Origin: Candidatus Methanodesulfokora sp.
Lineage (GTDB): Archaea > Korarchaeota > Korarchaeia > Korarchaeales > Korarchaeaceae
Reading direction: 5' to 3'
DNA length: 7,916 bases
Assembly: GCA_023269865.1 (NCBI GenBank)
Contig: JAGDWR010000055.1
Location: 1-7,916 of the forward strand
The translations under genes were made by a program, and so were the position numbers. Under the pieces are notes generated by a model. That model searched no databases and was not told where the DNA came from. It saw nothing but the letters and a program-made list of their open reading frames with translations. How positions within the stretch are numbered: the stretch's first letter is position 1; every line of letters begins with the position of its first letter. This document shows, piece by piece, positions 1 to 6,447 of this stretch.

Positions 1-25
1 AAATAATAATTTATTACATTTAAAT

Positions 26-1246
26 TTAATTTCTTCTTCTAGTGATCAATTTTCCGAATCCCCTGGGCACTTTCAGCTCTCCTTCGTCAAGAGCCAAGAG
101 CCCCCTTATGTAGACAGAGGACACTCCTCCTACTACCTCAAATCCCTCAAATGGGGTGAATTTCGCCTTGGATGAGAAATCTGATCCCTTTATCCTCCTT
201 CTATCGGAATACCTGTATATCACGATGTCAGCATCATTTCCGGGAAGAAAACACCCTTTTTTCATGCCAAAAATTTTCGCTGGATTTCTTGAATAAAGAT
301 CGAGCGTTTTCAGTGGAAATTCCCCGCTGTATACAGAGGTGAAGAGCAGAGGAAGTGCCGTCTCGAGCCCGGGTATTCCGGTTGACCCGCTTTTCTTCTC
401 CTCCTCAGTATGAGGTGCGTGATCCGTCGATATAGCATCAAAAAGACTGTGTTTTACAGAGCTCCTTATCACATCTCTGTCCATGCTGCTCTTTATCCTT
501 GGCCTCACATATCCCCTCCAGTCGACGCTCTCCTCTGTCAACCAGATGTAGTGAGGGCAGGTGTCCATGCTGACCTCAACCCCATGCGTTTTTGCATTTA
601 GCACAAGTCTAACTCCATCGGCAGAGGATATGTGGGTGATGTGACCTCCATATCTCTCTATGAATCTCATGACTGTACTAATACCCCTTGTCTCATCTCC
701 ATCTATCTCAGCATGAAAGACCGTGAAGAGACCCAGCTCTCTTGCTCTCTGCAGGATTGGATCAAGCCCAGCAGATATATCCTCAGGATAGATTTTTATG
801 CCGACTACTAGATCCTTCACTTTATCAAGCTCGCTTGCTGAACTTGGAACTCCAAAGTAGAGCCCATAATCAACTAAAGCCATGCTTTTTGCTTCCTCCA
901 GCTTCCTCATCAGGATTTCCTCATCTCTTATCCAAGGCCTGTTGTTCGGCATGTCCAAGATGGCAGTGACCCCTCCTCTCAGAGCAGCTTCTGTCCCAGA
1001 AGACCAGTCCTCCTTGTAGCTCTGTTCGAGCCCTCTCATGTGCACGTGGATGTCCACCATCCCCGGAAGAGCTACTTCCTTTTCCTCCAAGGTCCTCTTT
1101 TCGTTGTACTCAAACTCGCCGCTGATCCAAATGCCAGCTATTTTGCCCTCTGATACCCCAAGATATGCCTCAATTATCTCTCCGCTATGGTAAATCTTGC
1201 CCTCTATCAGCAGATCCAGCTTCCTTCTTTGGGACTTATTTGGCAT
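26..1246 (-). CDS. pyrC: Dihydroorotase, carboxy-lysine type
   Basis: Cytoplasmic zinc amidohydrolase that cyclises N-carbamoyl-L-aspartate to dihydroorotate, the third step of UMP synthesis. Numbered from the start chosen here (406 residues), the metal and substrate motifs appear in family order: DIHVHMRG at 65-72 (H67, H69), GIKIYP with the likely carboxylated lysine K151, FHAE (H178), HITHIS (H205), CPHY (H232) and STDHAPHT with catalytic D275. The lysine resembles the CAD-type enzyme; several bacterial type I enzymes have an aspartate there. An in-frame ATG six codons upstream (1264) would give 412 residues. I prefer 1246 because a TATA-like element lies 28 nt upstream, the same distance as at the other leaderless genes here. 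The gene is divergent from all the others. Allantoinase is a related alternative, but the pyr context favours dihydroorotase. Confidence 0.93.
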   Translation of the reverse strand: MPNKSQRRKLDLLIEGKIYHSGEIIEAYLGVSEGKIAGIWISGEFEYNEKRTLEEKEVALPGMVDIHVHMRGLEQSYKEDWSSGTEAALRGGVTAILDMPNNRPWIRDEEILMRKLEEAKSMALVDYGLYFGVPSSASELDKVKDLVVGIKIYPEDISAGLDPILQRARELGLFTVFHAEIDGDETRGISTVMRFIERYGGHITHISSADGVRLVLNAKTHGVEVSMDTCPHYIWLTEESVDWRGYVRPRIKSSMDRDVIRSSVKHSLFDAISTDHAPHTEEEKKSGSTGIPGLETALPLLFTSVYSGEFPLKTLDLYSRNPAKIFGMKKGCFLPGNDADIVIYRYSDRRRIKGSDFSSKAKFTPFEGFEVVGGVSSVYIRGLLALDEGELKVPRGFGKLITRRRN

Positions 1247-1265
1247 CGGATTTAGCGACTTCATG

Positions 1266-1274
1266 TTTATTTAA
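1266..1274. promoter_or_regulatory. Shared bidirectional TATA element between pyrC and the JAMM gene
   Basis: The element reads TTTATTTAA on the plus strand and TTAAATAAA on the minus strand. From its first base to the plus-strand GTG at 1295 is 29 nt. From its first base on the minus strand to the ATG at 1246 is 28 nt. Both distances suit leaderless archaeal transcription. On the minus strand it is preceded by purine-rich AGAAAG, a reasonable BRE. The plus-strand BRE is weak. That one element drives both genes is inference. Confidence 0.5.
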
Positions 1275-1294
1275 CTTTCTGCTCCTCAATTCAT

Positions 1295-1717
1295 GTGGAG
1301 CTCAAGATATGCAGGAATGCTGTGGAACTTCTCAAAAGGTATTCAGATGAAGTTGCACCAGTTGAGGCGGTTGCTCTTCTTGTAGGAAAAGCAAGTGGGC
1401 TTTATGGAGAGGTGGATGCTATCTATTTGGTCTCGAATGAAAGGAGATCCTCATCATCCTTCTCCGTTTCCCCAGAGGATTTAGCATTTGTGGCAAGAGA
1501 TATAGGGGAGAGGGATATAATAGGGATATTTCACAGCCACCCATTTTGGAAGGCATATCCCAGCAGTGCGGACATGAGATATATGTGGGGCTACAAGTTC
1601 TGGCTGATACTGGGAGTAGATGGGCTGAGGTGTTTCACTTTATTAGAGGAAGATATTGTTGAGGTGAATGTAAAGATGGAGGAGAGACAATGCGATTTAA
1701 TAAAAGTTAAAAAGTAA
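1295..1717 (+). CDS. JAMM/MPN-domain metalloprotease-like protein (deSAMPylase/Rpn11-like)
   Basis: Compact 140-residue protein that is essentially one JAB1/MPN/Mov34 domain. The complete JAMM zinc signature is visible: E24 in PVEAVALL, H80-S-H82-P, then exactly seven residues to S90 and D93 (HxH-x7-SxxD). All catalytic residues are kept, so it should be an active zinc isopeptidase. Archaeal relatives remove ubiquitin-like SAMP/Urm1 proteins from targets or take part in sulfur-carrier processing; which applies here cannot be told from sequence. The start is GTG with no Shine-Dalgarno motif, and a TATA element 29 nt upstream fits a leaderless mRNA. No ubiquitin-like or E1-like gene is in the window. 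A gene of unknown function follows 12 bp downstream. Confidence 0.85.
   Translation: MELKICRNAVELLKRYSDEVAPVEAVALLVGKASGLYGEVDAIYLVSNERRSSSSFSVSPEDLAFVARDIGERDIIGIFHSHPFWKAYPSSADMRYMWGYKFWLILGVDGLRCFTLLEEDIVEVNVKMEERQCDLIKVKK
1696..1703 (+). promoter_or_regulatory. Possible internal TATA box for the 330-residue gene
   Basis: TTTAATAA lies inside the last codons of the JAMM gene, 34 nt before the ATG at 1730. That predicts a start of transcription a few bases before the ATG. There is no Shine-Dalgarno motif in front of 1730, which fits a separate, nearly leaderless transcript better than read-through translation. The BRE is poor, so this is a weak call. Confidence 0.3.
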
Positions 1718-1729
1718 GCTGTCCTGCTA

Positions 1730-2722
1730 ATGCAGATGGAAATCATAGTGGGTCATTCGAGGCACTGGATTGAAGCTATAGGCGAGATGAAGAAGTATAT
1801 GGAGGATTGTGATCTAGTAATTCTCGAGGAGCCAGAAGATGAGCTTTTTTATGGAATGTTGAGAAGAGAAATATCCGTTGAGGAATATATGAGGCATCTC
1901 AAGGAGGACTGTTTTGCAAAAACACCAGCATTTCCAAAGTTCTCCTCCTCCCTCTATAAAGTGTTAATAGAGCTTTTTGATAGGGGGATAAGGGCGATTC
2001 AAGTTGATCCATATATGTCAGCTCTTGAGAATATATATTCCATTATATATAATATGGAGGGGAGTGCATCAACTGATGAGATATTGAACACAATAGAAAG
2101 GGATCCTGTGCTAAAGGAGGTGTACAGAGTGGAGAAGATGAGGGCAGCAGCATCCATAAAATACTACAGCTCATTTAATGATTTCAACAAAGCTATAGAG
2201 GCGATAAAGGAGCTCTCAAGGGCTGAGGCCGAGATGTTGAAGCTCAGAATAAAACTAAGGGCCTCGGAGATATGCCAAAGAATATGCTCAGATAAAGCAG
2301 ACAGGATTTATGTGGAGGCAGGAGACCTTCACACTCCTCTTTCTGGAGAGTTGGCTAGAAACCTGAGGAAACTCGGAGTGAAAGCTCAAATAACCCCAAT
2401 ATTTCATTTAAGTGGAGCTGTATTAAGAGTAACGGGTGGAAAGCTGAGGTACATATTCCCTCCCAGCCACACCATAGTCCTCAGGCGTTACTGGGGGATA
2501 GACGAGGACGATTATGATGATATTTTGGCTGCAAGATCTCTCATAAGAATGATGTTCCTGGAAAGAGGGACTGAAAGGATGCCAAGCTCTCATGAGGAAA
2601 ATCCAAAGATGAGAAGCGAGATTGCGATAGATAGATTCGTCTCATCTCTTGACCTGGAGGGATGTAAAAGAGTATTTGATGACGTCATGTCGGGCAAGCC
2701 TCAACTGATCGCTTTCTTCTAG
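1730..2722 (+). CDS. Conserved-looking protein of unknown function, faint TraB/ChaN-like motifs
   Basis: I do not recognise this 330-residue protein with certainty. It has no signal peptide or membrane helix and looks soluble. Visible features are GHSRHW at 8-13 near the N-terminus, EEPED at 33-37, VDPY at 92-95 after a hydrophobic strand, a charged helical middle (about 115-190) and EAGDLH at 196-201, followed by an SHT at 246-248 and an acidic stretch DEDDYDD around 258-264. The order of an early G-H, an acidic pair after a strand, a D-P-Y and a late E-A-G-x-L-H resembles the TraB/ChaN/EreA-like superfamily, where conserved His and Glu bind metal or haem. This is motif-level inference only. 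The start at 1730 is the first ATG; Met3 (1736) is also possible. It sits between the JAMM and CinA-like genes, 12 bp after the former. Confidence 0.7.
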   Translation: MQMEIIVGHSRHWIEAIGEMKKYMEDCDLVILEEPEDELFYGMLRREISVEEYMRHLKEDCFAKTPAFPKFSSSLYKVLIELFDRGIRAIQVDPYMSALENIYSIIYNMEGSASTDEILNTIERDPVLKEVYRVEKMRAAASIKYYSSFNDFNKAIEAIKELSRAEAEMLKLRIKLRASEICQRICSDKADRIYVEAGDLHTPLSGELARNLRKLGVKAQITPIFHLSGAVLRVTGGKLRYIFPPSHTIVLRRYWGIDEDDYDDILAARSLIRMMFLERGTERMPSSHEENPKMRSEIAIDRFVSSLDLEGCKRVFDDVMSGKPQLIAFF

Positions 2723-2727
2723 AAAAC

Positions 2728-2736
2728 AATTTAAAG
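2728..2736 (+). promoter_or_regulatory. TATA box for the cinA-like gene
   Basis: AATTTAAAG, with purine-rich AGAAAAC just upstream as BRE, stands 28 nt (counted from the first T) before the ATG at 2758. No Shine-Dalgarno motif precedes that ATG, so a leaderless mRNA is likely. The box starts six bases after the stop of the preceding gene. Confidence 0.6.
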
Positions 2737-2757
2737 AACTTTGTTCCAATAAGCTAG

Positions 2758-3543
2758 ATGGATGCATGGATAATAAGCATAGGCAATGAGATGCTGATAG
2801 GCAAAGTGGTGAACACAAACCTCTCATGGCTCGGGAGAAAACTGACTCTGCTTGGCTACAGAGTGAGAGCTGCTTTAACAGTGATGGATGAATGCGAGGA
2901 CATAAAGTGGGCCTTCAATACAGCAAAGCAAAGAGGAGCTAAAGTGATAATAAGCACGGGTGGGCTTGGTCCCACCTTTGATGACATGACGTCCAAATGT
3001 CTCTCAGAGGCCTTCAACATGAACTGGGTTTTAAATGAAAAAGCCTTAGAGATGGTGAAAAAGAAGTACATTGAGATGGGTTTAGAGCTTACAGATCACA
3101 GGATAAAAATGGCCAAAATGCCTGAGGGAGCTGAGCCCCTATGGAATCCGCTTGGGACTGCTCCCGGCATAATGATGGATGTTGAGGGCACCTTGATATT
3201 CTCCCTTCCCGGAGTGCCCTCTGAGATGATGGCAATATTCGAGGAAAGCATAGAGCCGATTTTGAGGAAAATAGGGCCGAAAATAGAGTTTGTCGAGGGG
3301 GAAATTGTGTCAAGAGGTCTTCCTGAGTCAACAATTGCCCCGATAATAGAGAAGGTTATGGGAAGGCACAGGGTTTACATAAAGAGTCATCCGCAGGGAA
3401 AGGAGCTTGGAATTCCCGTCCAAATAATCCACATACAGTCCAGCTCATTAAATTTAAGTGAAGCAAGAGAAGAACTAGAACGTGCTAGAGAGGATCTTAT
3501 AAATGAGTTGACTCGAATAGGAGCAAAAATAGAGGTAAAATAA
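2758..3543 (+). CDS. CinA N-terminal/MoaB-like nucleotide enzyme (COG1058 type)
   Basis: 261-residue single-domain protein of the molybdopterin-binding (MoCF) fold found at the N-terminus of bacterial CinA. Motifs in order: SIGNEMLIGKVVNTN at 7-21, STGGLGPTFDD at 66-76, NPLGTAPG at 130-137 and SLPGVPSEM at 149-157. Bacterial CinA N-domains hydrolyse ADP-ribose or nicotinamide dinucleotides; archaeal stand-alone versions are usually annotated only as CinA-like or molybdenum-cofactor-related. The C-terminal nicotinamide-nucleotide amidase domain is absent, as is usual in archaea, so this is not a truncation. About 90 residues after the last motif form the remaining alpha/beta part. It has its own TATA box, so it need not be cotranscribed with its upstream neighbour. 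A role in pyrimidine synthesis is not implied. Confidence 0.87.
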   Translation: MDAWIISIGNEMLIGKVVNTNLSWLGRKLTLLGYRVRAALTVMDECEDIKWAFNTAKQRGAKVIISTGGLGPTFDDMTSKCLSEAFNMNWVLNEKALEMVKKKYIEMGLELTDHRIKMAKMPEGAEPLWNPLGTAPGIMMDVEGTLIFSLPGVPSEMMAIFEESIEPILRKIGPKIEFVEGEIVSRGLPESTIAPIIEKVMGRHRVYIKSHPQGKELGIPVQIIHIQSSSLNLSEAREELERAREDLINELTRIGAKIEVK

Positions 3544-3575
3544 TATGAAATTCTAATTTTGGACTGGAAAACTGG

Positions 3576-3591
3576 GGAAAAAGCTTAAATA
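3576..3591 (+). promoter_or_regulatory. BRE/TATA promoter of the pyrEBIK operon
   Basis: GGAAAAAG (BRE-like, 3576-3583) is followed directly by CTTAAATA (3584-3591). It is the only good TATA candidate in the gap before pyrE and is the likely operon promoter. From the first T of the box to the GTG at 3607 is 22 nt, about six shorter than at the other leaderless genes in this window. Confidence 0.6.
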
Positions 3592-3606
3592 GATTCGCTG
3601 GTAGCT

Positions 3607-4194
3607 GTGAAGGGCATTATAGAGAGAATATCCCTTGATCTCCACTCTATAGGGGCTGTAAAACTGGGTGATTTTGTCCTTTCTTCTGGTATGAGAAGTC
3701 CTGTCTATTTGGATCTGAGAATAGTCCCATCCCATCCGAGGATATTCAGGAAGATAGTAGATCTATCAGTAGAAACCCTGAAGAGAGTGGAATTCGATGC
3801 GATATGCGGAATAGCAACAGGAGGCCTTCCTCTCTCATCGGTAATAGCTTATCTCATGGAGAAACCGTTGATCTACTTTAGAAGGTCTGAGAAAGAGCAC
3901 GGCACGATGAAGAGGATAGAGGGAGAGGTGAAGGAGGGCATGAACGTGATAGTCATGGATGATGTTGCCACAACAGGAGGGTCCATACTGGAGGCTGTAA
4001 AAGCCCTGAGAGATCAAAAAGCTGTTGTCAGGAGGGCTTTTGTTGTGGTGGATAGAGGACAGGGTGCAAAAAAGAACCTAATGGCAGAGGGAGTTGAGCT
4101 GATGAGCATAACCACGTTGAAAAAAGTTCTTCTGGAGCTAAAAGAAGCAGGTTTTATATCTGAGGTGGAAGAGGTGATCAAGGGACTTGAGTGA
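3607..4194 (+). CDS. pyrE: Orotate phosphoribosyltransferase
   Basis: Joins orotate to PRPP to form orotidine 5'-monophosphate, the fifth step of UMP synthesis; type I phosphoribosyltransferase fold, cytoplasmic. The 195-residue protein shows the orotate-end strand [18 protein letters not shown] at 21-38, the flexible catalytic loop RRSEKEHG at 92-99, and the PRPP-binding signature [13 protein letters not shown] at 114-126. Length is normal for archaeal PyrE, which lacks a fused OMP decarboxylase. GTG at 3607 is the only usual start codon that leaves a normal N-terminus, but it lies closer than expected to the TATA box. First gene of the pyrE-B-I-K operon; its last 8 bases overlap pyrB. Confidence 0.95.
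   Translation: MKGIIERISLDLHSIGAVKLGDFVLSSGMRSPVYLDLRIVPSHPRIFRKIVDLSVETLKRVEFDAICGIATGGLPLSSVIAYLMEKPLIYFRRSEKEHGTMKRIEGEVKEGMNVIVMDDVATTGGSILEAVKALRDQKAVVRRAFVVVDRGQGAKKNLMAEGVELMSITTLKKVLLELKEAGFISEVEEVIKGLE
4171..4179 (+). promoter_or_regulatory. Shine-Dalgarno site fixing the TTG start of pyrB
   Basis: GAGGTGATC is a nine-base match to the GGAGGTGATC complement of the archaeal 16S rRNA tail. It lies inside the 3' end of pyrE, 7 nt before the TTG at 4187. It decides for that TTG over the GTG further in (4211). Confidence 0.7.
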
Positions 4195-5098
4195 GCTCTC
4201 GGGGAGGGATGTGATCTCAATAGTGGATTTCAGCAGATCAGAGTTGGATATGATAATGGATGAAGCAGAGAGGCTAAAAGGGAGAAGAACGGAGGATTTA
4301 AAAGGAAAAATAATGGCTACAGCTTTCTTTGAGCCGAGCACAAGGACCAGATTGAGCTTTCAAACGGCAATGTTGAGGCTTGGTGGTTCTGTCATAGGAT
4401 TTTCCTCAGAGGAGGGAACTTCAATAGAGAAGGGTGAGAGCTTCTCAGATACAATAAGGATGCTCGACAACTACTCTGATATAATAGTTGTGAGGCATAA
4501 GCTTGAAGGGGCGGCAAAACTAGCAGCTGAGCTTGCAGAAGCCCCTGTTATAAATGCAGGGGATGGGAGCAAGAATCACCCCACACAGGCAATGCTAGAT
4601 CTTTTCACAATAAGGGAGATATTCGGCCACATAGATGGGTTAAATATCGGAGTTCTTGGAGATCTTAGGTTCGGGAGGGCGGCTTCATCCTTCATACTAG
4701 GGGCATCAAAGTACAATGTAAGGCTGTTTCTCATATCGCCTCCTGAGCTAAAAGCTAGAAAGGATGTAATAGCATATCTGAAAAGCAATAATACTAGATT
4801 TTCAGAAGTAGAGAGACTGGAGGATGTGATAAGTGAGCTGGATGTCATATACGTAACGAGGGTGCAGAAGGAGAGGTTTGCAGATCCCGCTGAATATGAG
4901 AAGGTGAGAGGAAGCTACAAGATAACTACAAGAGTTCTGGCAAATGCAAAAAGGGAGGCAATAGTGATGCATCCATTGCCTAGGGTAGATGAGATAGATA
5001 TATCAGTGGACTCAACATCACATGCGGCATACTTCAGGCAAGCTGCAAATGGCGTTCCTATAAGGATGGCTCTTCTTAAGCTGATATTGGGTGGTTGA
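4187..5098 (+). CDS. pyrB: Aspartate carbamoyltransferase, catalytic subunit
   Basis: Transfers the carbamoyl group of carbamoyl phosphate to L-aspartate, the committed pyrimidine step; forms trimers that pair with PyrI dimers. In 303 residues it shows [12 protein letters not shown] (phosphate-binding S51-T52-R53-T54-R55), GTSIEKGES with K82, VVRH (R103), the carbamoyl-phosphate motif HPTQ at 131-134, GR at 163-164, TRVQ with R225 and Q227, and HPLPR at 262-266. Together these are the full active-site set. The segment after GR reads AASS rather than the TVHS of well-studied enzymes. TTG start chosen because it sits 7 nt after a strong Shine-Dalgarno match and gives the family N-terminus [11 protein letters not shown]. 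Overlaps pyrE by 8 bp, so translation is probably coupled. Confidence 0.96.
   Translation: MSELSGRDVISIVDFSRSELDMIMDEAERLKGRRTEDLKGKIMATAFFEPSTRTRLSFQTAMLRLGGSVIGFSSEEGTSIEKGESFSDTIRMLDNYSDIIVVRHKLEGAAKLAAELAEAPVINAGDGSKNHPTQAMLDLFTIREIFGHIDGLNIGVLGDLRFGRAASSFILGASKYNVRLFLISPPELKARKDVIAYLKSNNTRFSEVERLEDVISELDVIYVTRVQKERFADPAEYEKVRGSYKITTRVLANAKREAIVMHPLPRVDEIDISVDSTSHAAYFRQAANGVPIRMALLKLILGG
5091..5094 (+). promoter_or_regulatory. Shine-Dalgarno site for pyrI
   Basis: GGTGG-type core (GTGG, continuing the preceding GG) overlaps the last codons of pyrB and sits 5 nt before the ATG at 5100. It favours that ATG over the in-frame GTG at 5091, which would itself be part of the motif and has no Shine-Dalgarno sequence upstream. 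Confidence 0.45.
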
Positions 5099-5099
5099 A

Positions 5100-5573
5100 A
5101 TGATAAAGGAGGAGGAGCTAATTGTTAGAAGGATAAAGGATGGGACTGTGATAGATCACATAAGCCCAGGAAGCTCCCTCAATGTCCTGAAAGTTCTGGG
5201 AATAACAGGGGAAGAAGGGATCACAGTTGCTCTTGTTATGAACGTTCCGAGCAGGAAAATGGGAAAGAAGGACATAGTGAAGATAGAGGGGAGGGAGCTG
5301 ACCCAGGATCAAGTGGATAAAATAGCCCTAATATCTCCTGATGCGACTATAAATATAGTGAGAGATTACAGAGTTGTGGAGAAGAGGAAGGTCTCTGTTC
5401 CTGCATTTATAAGAGGGATAATAAGATGTCCAAATCCAATGTGCATAACGAATCAACAGAGGGAGGCAGCAACTCCAACATTTAGGAGAATCTCCGACTC
5501 CCCGCTCGTGCTGAGATGCGAGTATTGCGGAGCTATTTTGGAGAGAAAGGACATATTGGATCAGTTCAGGTGA
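5100..5573 (+). CDS. pyrI: Aspartate carbamoyltransferase, regulatory subunit
   Basis: Regulatory chain of the PyrB-PyrI holoenzyme; binds nucleotide effectors in its N-terminal half and contacts PyrB through a C-terminal zinc domain. With the ATG start it has 157 residues. The N-terminal allosteric domain carries the family strings GTVIDHI at 15-21, NVPSRKMGKKDIVKIEG at 48-64 and KIALISPDATINIV at 74-87. The zinc domain has C110, C115 (CPNPMC), C140 and C143 (CEYC), so all four ligands are present. An in-frame GTG at 5091 would add three residues. It starts 1 nt after the pyrB stop and ends 4 nt before pyrK, so it is cotranscribed. Feedback control by CTP/ATP is family knowledge, not read from the sequence. 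Confidence 0.95.
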   Translation: MIKEEELIVRRIKDGTVIDHISPGSSLNVLKVLGITGEEGITVALVMNVPSRKMGKKDIVKIEGRELTQDQVDKIALISPDATINIVRDYRVVEKRKVSVPAFIRGIIRCPNPMCITNQQREAATPTFRRISDSPLVLRCEYCGAILERKDILDQFR

Positions 5574-5575
5574 TC
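5568..5575 (+). promoter_or_regulatory. Shine-Dalgarno site overlapping the pyrI stop, for pyrK
   Basis: AGGTGATC contains the pyrI stop codon TGA (5571-5573) and ends 2 nt before the TTG at 5578. The GGTG core leaves 5 nt to the start. It supports the TTG start, since no ATG or GTG lies near. Confidence 0.6.
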
Positions 5576-5577
5576 TC

Positions 5578-6333
5578 TTGTACAGAAAAGGAGTTATAGA
5601 GGAAGTGGAGGAGGTCAGTGAAAATTTGAGGCTCTTCAGAATAAGGCATAGAGTATCAGCTGATCCTGGGCAGTACGTTCTGATATGGGCTCCTAATATA
5701 GGAGAGGCACCTTTTAGCATATCGGATTTGTATGAAGATGTGTTTGAGCTCCTAATAGCAAGAAAGGGAAGGGTGACAGGGTATCTCTTTGAGAGAAAGC
5801 CCAACGATACAATTAGGTTTAGGGGGCCTTATGGAAGAGGCTTCAGCATTATAAAAGGGAAGGTGATGCTCATAGCTGGTGGATATGGCGTTGCTCCATT
5901 CCCCCTTCTGATGAGAAAACTGAGGGAAGTTGGATCAAAAGCAGATGTTTTTCTCGGATTCAAGGATAGAAGCTCCGTAATAGAGCTGAAATCTCTGAAA
6001 GACATGGCAGAAAGAATTGTAATAACGACAGAAGACGGAAGCATTGGGGTAAAAGGGGTTATCACTGATGTGATACCAAATTCCGGCTACGATCTAGCCT
6101 ATATATGCGGAAGGGAGAGTATGGCCTATGAGATTCTTAGAAAAATAAAAATGGATGCAGAAGTATCTCTGGAGAGGATAATGAGATGTGGGCTTGGAAT
6201 ATGCGGGAGCTGCGCCTTGAATGGATTCAGAGTCTGTGTAGATGGACCTGTTTTCAGGGGAAGAGATCTTTTGATGTGCGAGGAGTTTGGAAAATTCTGG
6301 AGGGGGATGAATGGCTTAAGAGAGCCTATTTAA
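5578..6333 (+). CDS. pyrK: Dihydroorotate dehydrogenase electron-transfer subunit
   Basis: Iron-sulfur flavoprotein that carries electrons from the PyrD flavin to an acceptor (NAD+ in bacterial type 1B enzymes) when dihydroorotate is oxidised. Across 251 residues: a ferredoxin-reductase-like FAD domain with PGQYVLIW at 30-37 and APFSIS at 44-49, a pyridine-nucleotide domain with MLIAGGYGVAPFPLL at 97-111, and a C-terminal [2Fe-2S] motif C204-x4-C209-x2-C212-x7-C220 ending in VCVDGPVF. All four cysteines are present. TTG start, set by a Shine-Dalgarno match over the pyrI stop. Last gene of the pyrE-B-I-K operon. Its catalytic partner PyrD is not in the window. A related hydrogenase or sulfide-dehydrogenase gamma subunit is possible by sequence but unlikely in this operon. 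Confidence 0.9.
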   Translation: MYRKGVIEEVEEVSENLRLFRIRHRVSADPGQYVLIWAPNIGEAPFSISDLYEDVFELLIARKGRVTGYLFERKPNDTIRFRGPYGRGFSIIKGKVMLIAGGYGVAPFPLLMRKLREVGSKADVFLGFKDRSSVIELKSLKDMAERIVITTEDGSIGVKGVITDVIPNSGYDLAYICGRESMAYEILRKIKMDAEVSLERIMRCGLGICGSCALNGFRVCVDGPVFRGRDLLMCEEFGKFWRGMNGLREPI

Positions 6334-6385
6334 TAGATTTTCAGAGAAGCCTAGAGGATAAGCTACTTTAAGGCTAAAAATAAAT

Positions 6386-6401
6386 GAACTAGTTCTTTTT
6401 T
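6386..6401 (+). terminator. Palindrome plus T6 tract after the pyr operon
   Basis: A perfect 10-base palindrome GAACTAGTTC (6386-6395) runs straight into six T residues. It lies 53 bp after the pyrK stop and before the next promoter. Archaeal termination depends mainly on the T-tract; the palindrome has no loop, so a true hairpin is doubtful. Confidence 0.45.
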
Positions 6402-6422
6402 ATTAAAATTTCTAATAACAAT

Positions 6423-6440
6423 CTTCATGGTGAAGTTTTT
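6423..6440 (+). promoter_or_regulatory. Dyad with T5 tract against the sec61-beta TATA box
   Basis: CTTCA-TGG-TGAAG (6423-6435) is a perfect 5-bp inverted repeat with a 3-nt centre, followed by TTTTT that merges with the TATA box. It could be an operator covering the BRE, or a second terminator for read-through from pyrK. The sequence alone cannot decide. Confidence 0.35.
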
Positions 6441-6447
6441 AAATAAA
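6436..6447 (+). promoter_or_regulatory. TATA box for sec61-beta operon
   Basis: TTTTTAAATAAA is the strongest TATA-like sequence in the window. With the spacing seen at the other promoters here, transcription should start near 6466-6469, leaving a leader of about 45-48 nt before the TTG at 6514. Unlike the leaderless genes this one therefore has a 5' UTR, matching its good Shine-Dalgarno motif. Confidence 0.65.

Noticed and set aside
1..25. AT-only stretch at the window edge, possibly an origin-like or promoter region
   Set aside because: Only 25 bases are visible, just past the pyrC stop; it may be a terminator or part of a larger gap and cannot be judged.
2515..2576. Possible C/D-box sRNA inside the 330-residue gene (ATGATGA, later AATGATG and CTGA)
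   Set aside because: The box order is suggestive, but there is no proper D' box at guide distance and the bases are explained by Asp/Met codons in a sound reading frame.
2679..2688. Ten-base palindrome ATGACGTCAT
   Set aside because: It lies inside a coding sequence away from any promoter and is explained by Asp-Asp-Val-Met codons.
5328..5804. 158-codon open frame on the minus strand across pyrI/pyrK
   Set aside because: It lies opposite two well-supported genes and shows no recognisable motifs; it is a shadow of their codon pattern.
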